Shown here: positions 6,163-9,317 of the stretch, in pieces
How the letters are laid out: every line of letters starts with the position of its first letter
How positions within the stretch are numbered: the stretch's first letter is position 1
Assembly: GCF_943912665.1 (NCBI RefSeq)
Contig: NZ_CALTVG010000073.1
Coordinates: 1-9,317 of the forward strand
Reading direction: 5' to 3'
From: an uncultured Corynebacterium sp.
GTDB taxonomy: Bacteria > Actinomycetota > Actinomycetes > Mycobacteriales > Mycobacteriaceae
Length of the DNA stretch: 9,317 nucleotides
Notes under the pieces: model-generated
The model's input: only the letters and a program-made list of their open reading frames with translations
What the model was told of the DNA's origin: nothing
The model's database searches: none
Position numbers and translations under genes: made by a program

Positions 6163-6747
6163 CTAGAGGCCCAGCCGGGAAATAGCCTCCTGGGCAATGA
6201 GCTGTGGCTTGAGCGTCTGGAGCTGGTTCGAGCGCACCACCACCGCATGTGTGTCCTTCTGCACGGCGAAGACGGCTTCTTCCCCTAGTACACCGCGCCC
6301 GCCGGTCCAGTCCTCAAACTCGGCGATCTCGGTGTCGTCGACAGGCGCAGCGTGGTCCACGACCGCCCGGGCTTCCTCGACGCTGGGCATCTCCCGCACC
6401 ATCACGGAGGCTTGGGGAGCTTCCGGGTAGGACCAGAACACACAGGCCGGGGTGGCAAAGCGGTGGTCGACGGCCACGCGGGTCATGCGCTGGCCGTTGG
6501 TGTCCGCGACCCACTGGCTGTCGAGGTAGGGGCACTCTTCGTCGGTGACGGTGGCGAGATCCGGGGTGGCGTCGGCAGGCAGGCCGTCGCCGGCCGGGGC
6601 GTCTGCAGCGCTAGTGACCTCCGCAGACGGGGCGGAGGGTGCGGCGGAGTCCTGCGCGGTATCGGTGGGCTCACCGGAACACCCGGCGGCCGCGAGACCG
6701 ATCCCGGTCAGGCAGGCAGAGAGGCTAAGAAGTAGGCTGTGGCGCAT
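6163..6747 (-). CDS. DUF2020-family secreted lipoprotein
   Basis: A 194-residue envelope lipoprotein. Residues 1-22 form a signal peptide with a lipobox AAGC, giving lipidated Cys23. A low-complexity Ala/Ser/Pro/Asp linker (about 24-65) leads to a DUF2020-like domain (about 66-194). That domain begins with EECPYLD and contains PACVFWSY; its two cysteines could pair as a disulfide. The function of DUF2020 is not known to me. The ATG at 6747 is preferred over upstream starts because the signal peptide then begins immediately. There is no clear Shine-Dalgarno sequence, but TAGTGT (6760-6755) lies 7 nt before the ATG, as in leaderless mRNAs. The start codon overlaps that of hrrS on the other strand. 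Its fixed place beside hrrSA suggests a link to haem or iron stress, but this is inference. Confidence 0.85.
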   Translation of the reverse strand: MRHSLLLSLSACLTGIGLAAAGCSGEPTDTAQDSAAPSAPSAEVTSAADAPAGDGLPADATPDLATVTDEECPYLDSQWVADTNGQRMTRVAVDHRFATPACVFWSYPEAPQASVMVREMPSVEEARAVVDHAAPVDDTEIAEFEDWTGGRGVLGEEAVFAVQKDTHAVVVRSNQLQTLKPQLIAQEAISRLGL

Positions 6748-6760
6748 GACGTCCACACTA
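6733..6760. promoter_or_regulatory. Face-to-face leaderless promoters of hrrS and the lipoprotein gene
   Basis: TAGGCT (6733-6738) lies exactly 7 nt before the hrrS ATG at 6746. On the other strand TAGTGT (6760-6755) lies exactly 7 nt before the lipoprotein ATG at 6747. The two ATGs share the palindrome CATG (6745-6748), so both predicted start sites fall on the same base pairs and each promoter is inside the other gene. Neither has a good -35 box, which is common in corynebacteria. Confidence 0.5.
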
Positions 6761-7918
6761 GACCAGCGCTCGGTAGATTCGGACGCGTTGCGCAACGGTA
6801 TTCACATTCTCACCGCCACGCTGCTGGTCGTGGCGATTTTTACCACCGTGCGCCTGCCGCTGTGGCAGGGGGTGCTCAACCTTCTGCTGCTCGTCGCCTT
6901 CGCCGTGGTCTACTTCGGCGGGTCGGCATCCCTGGAAGCGCTGCCCAAGGTGGCCCGGTACGGGTGGCTGGGCATCCTCACGGTGCTGTGGCTGGCGGAC
7001 ATGGCCGTCGCGCCCGCAGCCATTTACTTGGTCTTCTCCCTCTTCTTTGTCTACCTCTACGTGCTGGACCTTGTGCCCGGCATCGTGAGCGTGGTGGTGG
7101 CCACGGTGGTGTCCGTGGTGGTCCAGATACCGGGCGGGCTGACGTTCGGCGGCATCATGGGGCCGGCGGTCTCCGCGCTGGTGACCATCGCTATTACCTA
7201 CGCCTTTAAAGCACTGAGCCGGATGAACCAGGAGCTCGTGGAAACGCGCGAGCAGCTGGTGGAATCCGAGCGCGAGGCCGGCATGACCGCGGAGCGCCAG
7301 CGCATCGCGCACGAAATCCACGACACCCTGGCCCAGGGGCTGTCCTCCATCCAGATGCTGCTGCATGCCGCCGACCGGGATCTCGCTGGGGAGGATATCC
7401 CCAAGGCGCAGGAGCGCATCGAGCTGGCGCGGCGCACGGCGGCCGATAACTTGCACGAGGCCCGCGCGATGATCGCGGCGCTGCAGCCGGCGGCCTTGTC
7501 GGAAACGTCGCTGGGCGCGGCCATGGGGCGCATGGCGGAGAACTTCTCGGCCACGGGCGGCGTCGACGTCAGCGTGGACGTGGAGGGGGACGCGCAGCAG
7601 CTGCCCATGAAGGTCGAGGCCGCGTTGCTGCGTATTGCGCAGGGGGCCGTGGGAAACGTCGTCAAGCATGCCCACGCCAGCAAGGCCCGCGTGACGGTGA
7701 CGTACGCGCCGGATGAGGTGCGGGTCGACGTGGTGGATAACGGGCAAGGCTTCGACGTCGCGGCGGTCGAGGGCAGGCCCGCCGGCCTCGGGCACATTGG
7801 GCTAGCGGCCATGCGCCGGCGCGCCGAAGAGCTCGGCGGCGAGGTGGCCATCGAGTCCACCCCGGGCGCGGGCGCGGCGGTCTCAGTTAGTGTGCCCTTA
7901 AATAACGATGTAGATTAG
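6746..7918 (+). CDS. hrrS: Haem-responsive sensor histidine kinase HrrS
   Basis: A 390-residue sensor kinase of the NarL-partner (HPK7) class. About six hydrophobic segments fill residues 18-155 with very short loops, so sensing probably occurs within the membrane, as reported for HrrS/ChrS with haem. A helical linker (156-180) leads to the phosphoacceptor motif RIAHEIHDTLAQG: His192 is the likely phosphorylated residue and D193-x3-Q197 is the phosphatase motif of this class. The ATPase domain shows the N box around Asn304 (NVVKHAHA), DNGQGFD (331-337) and GLGHIGLAAM (347-356). The usual Glu of the N box is Gly300. The ATG at 6746 agrees with a short cytoplasmic N-terminus and a leaderless promoter. 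It forms an operon with hrrA 36 nt downstream. The choice of HrrS over its paralogue ChrS rests on remembered gene order and the absence of hrtBA. Confidence 0.88.
   Translation: MTSTLDQRSVDSDALRNGIHILTATLLVVAIFTTVRLPLWQGVLNLLLLVAFAVVYFGGSASLEALPKVARYGWLGILTVLWLADMAVAPAAIYLVFSLFFVYLYVLDLVPGIVSVVVATVVSVVVQIPGGLTFGGIMGPAVSALVTIAITYAFKALSRMNQELVETREQLVESEREAGMTAERQRIAHEIHDTLAQGLSSIQMLLHAADRDLAGEDIPKAQERIELARRTAADNLHEARAMIAALQPAALSETSLGAAMGRMAENFSATGGVDVSVDVEGDAQQLPMKVEAALLRIAQGAVGNVVKHAHASKARVTVTYAPDEVRVDVVDNGQGFDVAAVEGRPAGLGHIGLAAMRRRAEELGGEVAIESTPGAGAAVSVSVPLNNDVD
7887..7916 (+). promoter_or_regulatory. Possible internal promoter for hrrA
   Basis: TTAGTG (7887-7892) and TAGATT (7911-7916) with an 18-nt spacer lie in the last codons of hrrS, about 40 nt before the hrrA start. 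The composition becomes more AT-rich here than in the rest of hrrS. The -35 match is poor, so this is only a candidate for separate hrrA expression. Confidence 0.3.
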
Positions 7919-7954
7919 GATTTTGTCCACACTGTACCGAGGAGGAGGAAGCCC

Positions 7955-8593
7955 GTGATTAGGGTCTTGCTTGCTGATGACCACGAGATCGTCCGCCTGG
8001 GGCTGCGCTCCGTGCTGGAGGGCGCCGAGGACATCGAGGTTGTGGGCGAGGTGGCTACCGCTGAGGCGGCCGTCTCCGCAGCGCAGGCAGGCGGTATCGA
8101 CGTTCTCCTCATGGACCTGCGCTTTGGCGCCGGCATCGAAGGCACGCGCGTGATGAACGGCGCGGAGGCCACCGCCGCCATCCGCCGCGCCATGACTAAC
8201 CCGCCCAAGGTGCTCGTGGTGACCAACTACGACACCGACGCGGACATCCTCGGCGCCATCGAGGCGGGTGCCGTGGGCTACCTGCTTAAGGACGCCCCGC
8301 CGACGGAACTCGTCGCCGCCGTGCGCTCGGCCGCCGAGGGCGACTCGGCGCTCTCCCCCGTGGTGGCGGACCGGCTGATGACGCGCGTGCGCACCCCGCG
8401 TACCTCCTTGACGCCGCGTGAGCTGGAGGTGCTCAAGCTGGTGGCGGCGGGCTCGTCGAACCGCGAGATTGGCGTGGAGCTCATGCTGTCTGAGGCCACC
8501 GTGAAGTCCCACCTCGTGCACATCTACGACAAGCTGGGGGTGCGCTCCCGCACCTCCGCCGTGGCGGCCGCCCGCGAGCAGGGCGTGCTCTAG
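7955..8593 (+). CDS. hrrA: NarL/LuxR-family response regulator HrrA
   Basis: A 212-residue transcription factor, partner of the kinase upstream. The receiver domain (1-about 125) has the acidic pocket D8-D9, phosphoacceptor Asp54 (MDLRFG), Thr90 and Lys112. It carries a long loop after Asp54 (about 58-68), typical of the HrrA/ChrA group as I recall it. The LuxR-type helix-turn-helix (about 150-210) contains LTPRELEVLKLVAAGSSNREI and the recognition helix SEATVKSHLVHIYDKLGV. In corynebacteria HrrA activates haem use (for example haem oxygenase) and respiratory genes and represses haem synthesis. The GTG start at 7955 is set by a very strong GGAGGAGGAA (7941-7950). It ends 2 nt from the convergent lsr2 gene with no terminator. 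Confidence 0.9.
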   Translation: MIRVLLADDHEIVRLGLRSVLEGAEDIEVVGEVATAEAAVSAAQAGGIDVLLMDLRFGAGIEGTRVMNGAEATAAIRRAMTNPPKVLVVTNYDTDADILGAIEAGAVGYLLKDAPPTELVAAVRSAAEGDSALSPVVADRLMTRVRTPRTSLTPRELEVLKLVAAGSSNREIGVELMLSEATVKSHLVHIYDKLGVRSRTSAVAAAREQGVL

Positions 8594-8595
8594 AG

Positions 8596-8913
8596 CTAGA
8601 TCTTGTTGGCCTCGCGGTAGGCGGTGATGACGCTGGTGGGGATCTTGCCGCGCTCAGCTACCTCATAGCCGTGGGCGGCGGCCCAGGCGCGGACATCGGC
8701 CGGCTTATACGGGCGAGTTTCCTTCTTTGCCGGGCGGTGGGCGGCCTTAATAAAGGGGGCCATTGCCGCGTGGAATTTATCGGCATTCTCCTTGGAAACA
8801 TCGAGGAGATACTCTTTTCCGTCCACGCTAAAACGGATTACGGTGAGCTCCTCTTCCGTGAGCGGGCTGTTATCAAGATCGTCAAAGAACTGGGTTACTT
8901 CGCGGCGTGCCAT
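8596..8913 (-). CDS. lsr2: Lsr2 nucleoid-associated protein / xenogeneic silencer
   Basis: A 105-residue H-NS-like protein that binds and bridges AT-rich DNA and silences acquired genes. It begins MARREVTQFFDDLD; the N-terminal dimerisation domain (about 1-58) has VIRFSVDGKEYLLDVS. A basic linker (HRPAKKETRPYK, 65-76) leads to the DNA-binding domain (about 72-105) with VRAWAAAHGYEV and the minor-groove motif AERGKIP. Most Lsr2 proteins have RGR in that motif; this one has RGK (88-90). The ATG at 8913 is chosen because family members start MARR or MARK and GAAGG lies 5 nt upstream; an ATG at 8946 would add 11 atypical residues. Upstream is a partly AT-rich leader that the protein itself might bind. 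It is convergent with hrrA. Confidence 0.93.
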   Translation of the reverse strand: MARREVTQFFDDLDNSPLTEEELTVIRFSVDGKEYLLDVSKENADKFHAAMAPFIKAAHRPAKKETRPYKPADVRAWAAAHGYEVAERGKIPTSVITAYREANKI

Positions 8914-9193
8914 AGTGTCCTTCGTTAATGCTGCGGCCTCTCCCATGCGGCCTACGGGGCCCTCACGCGGCGCTGTGCGCTGGGGGAAGCAGGCAGGAAT
9001 GTATCGGTATTTTGTTTAAGGGAAAACGTTTAAAAGCACTCCCCTCAGTCACCGACTATAACCGAAAGTCCCGATTTTTGTATATGGATAAAATCATAGA
9101 ATTCGCGGCTTTAACCAGGGGTAGGTATTTCACGTATTAATAGGCCGTGGAGAACGAATGTTGTCCCACAACCGGCCCGAGAAGATAGGCCCT
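8914..9193. other. Leader/intergenic region upstream of lsr2, partly AT-rich
   Basis: No convincing gene lies in the roughly 340 nt between lsr2 and the next minus-strand stop at 9251. The part nearest lsr2 (8914-8995) is GC-rich and contains a GGCCGCA direct repeat (minus strand, near 8930-8955). From about 9000 to 9145 the sequence is visibly AT-rich against its surroundings, with runs such as TTTTGTTTAA, GTTTAAAAG, GATTTTTGTATAT and GTATTAATA. It holds the likely lsr2 promoter and a long untranslated leader, and is a natural target for Lsr2 binding. Confidence 0.6.
9055..9084 (-). promoter_or_regulatory. Candidate lsr2 promoter
   Basis: On the minus strand TATACA (9084-9079, four of six matches to the -35 consensus), an 18-nt spacer and TATAGT (9060-9055, five of six matches to the -10 consensus) form the best sigma-A-type promoter in this region. 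It would give a leader of roughly 135 nt before the lsr2 ATG. Other AT-rich hexamers nearby make the assignment uncertain. Confidence 0.45.
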
Positions 9194-9234
9194 AAAACGG
9201 CACAGGCGCCGCCACCCGAAAGGGCGCGGCGCCT
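9194..9234 (-). terminator. Intrinsic terminator of the partial gene at the window end
   Basis: AGGCGCCGC and GCGGCGCCT (9204-9212 and 9226-9234) form a perfect 9-bp stem. Inside it CCC/GGG (9215-9217 and 9222-9224) closes a tetraloop (TTTC as read on the minus strand). On the minus strand the stem is followed 6 nt later by TTTT (9197-9194). It starts 16 nt past the stop codon at 9251, so it terminates the gene entering from the right. Confidence 0.75.
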
Positions 9235-9250
9235 AGACGCTAGCGGGGTC

Positions 9251-9317
9251 TTAGGCCTGCAGTGTGATGTCTAGCGACATTTTGGACACGGAGTCCAGAA
9301 TGTTTTTGGACGGGATG
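9251..9317 (-). CDS. 3' end of an unidentified gene, truncated by the window
   Basis: Twenty-one codons are open on the minus strand from the window edge to a TAA at 9253-9251, encoding a C-terminus that ends SKMSLDITLQA. The composition looks coding and a terminator hairpin follows directly, which supports a real gene end. The fragment is too short to assign a family. Confidence 0.6.
   Translation of the reverse strand, partial: IPSKNILDSVSKMSLDITLQA

Noticed and set aside
6758..7795. 345-codon open frame antisense to hrrS
   Set aside because: The composition is His/Arg/Gln-rich and without motifs. The plus-strand frame is a complete histidine kinase.
9158..9274. 38-codon plus-strand frame starting ATGTTGTCC with GGAG 5 nt upstream of its ATG
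   Set aside because: It runs straight through the terminator hairpin and over the 3' end of the minus-strand gene, and its product is Pro/Arg-rich without pattern.
1..9317. CRISPR arrays, tRNA or rRNA genes, prophage, toxin-antitoxin or defence modules
   Set aside because: No regularly spaced repeats, cloverleaf structures or recognisable genes of these types were seen on either strand.

Overview
The window most likely comes from a GC-rich Corynebacterium. The evidence is a histidine kinase/NarL-type regulator pair of the corynebacterial haem-sensing type (HrrSA), an Lsr2 nucleoid protein, a class E/F housekeeping sortase, a DUF2020 lipoprotein and TANNNT-type -10 boxes placed about 7 nt before start codons, as in leaderless corynebacterial mRNAs. 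From memory, the order sortase - small membrane protein - DUF2020 lipoprotein - hrrS - hrrA resembles the hrrSA/srtF neighbourhood of C. diphtheriae. I could not verify this or name the species.

Layout. 1-199 has no convincing gene. 200-1042 (+) is an unrecognised protein with C-terminal membrane segments; its 5' end looks frameshifted at a 5-G run. 1077-2066 (-) is an RluA-family pseudouridine synthase. Its start codon overlaps, head to head, that of a 47-residue protein (2065-2208, +). Next on the + strand come a tandem-domain universal stress protein (2255-3151), a strong terminator hairpin, a GlsB/YeaQ-type small membrane protein (3287-3547) and a TetR regulator (3617-4225) whose promoter lies in a 33-bp palindrome. 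A second-type YidC/Oxa1 insertase (4182-5168, -) overlaps the TetR gene tail to tail.

Divergent from yidC is a sortase (5234-5995, +), translationally coupled to a 50-residue membrane protein (5995-6147). A DUF2020 lipoprotein (6163-6747, -) faces away from the kinase hrrS (6746-7918, +), again with overlapping start codons, followed by hrrA (7955-8593, +). lsr2 (8596-8913, -) ends 2 nt from hrrA. A 337-nt partly AT-rich leader/intergenic region precedes lsr2, and the 3' end of another minus-strand gene with its terminator closes the window.

How the genes fit together. Several products act at or in the cell envelope (insertase, sortase and its small partner, lipoprotein, haem-sensing kinase). 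The others are stress or regulatory proteins (Usp, GlsB, TetR, Lsr2). I see no tRNA, rRNA, CRISPR array, phage or intact mobile element, and no clear unknown multi-gene defence or biosynthetic system. The most unusual signal is regulatory: two divergent gene pairs whose ATGs share one CATG palindrome, with candidate leaderless promoters facing each other.
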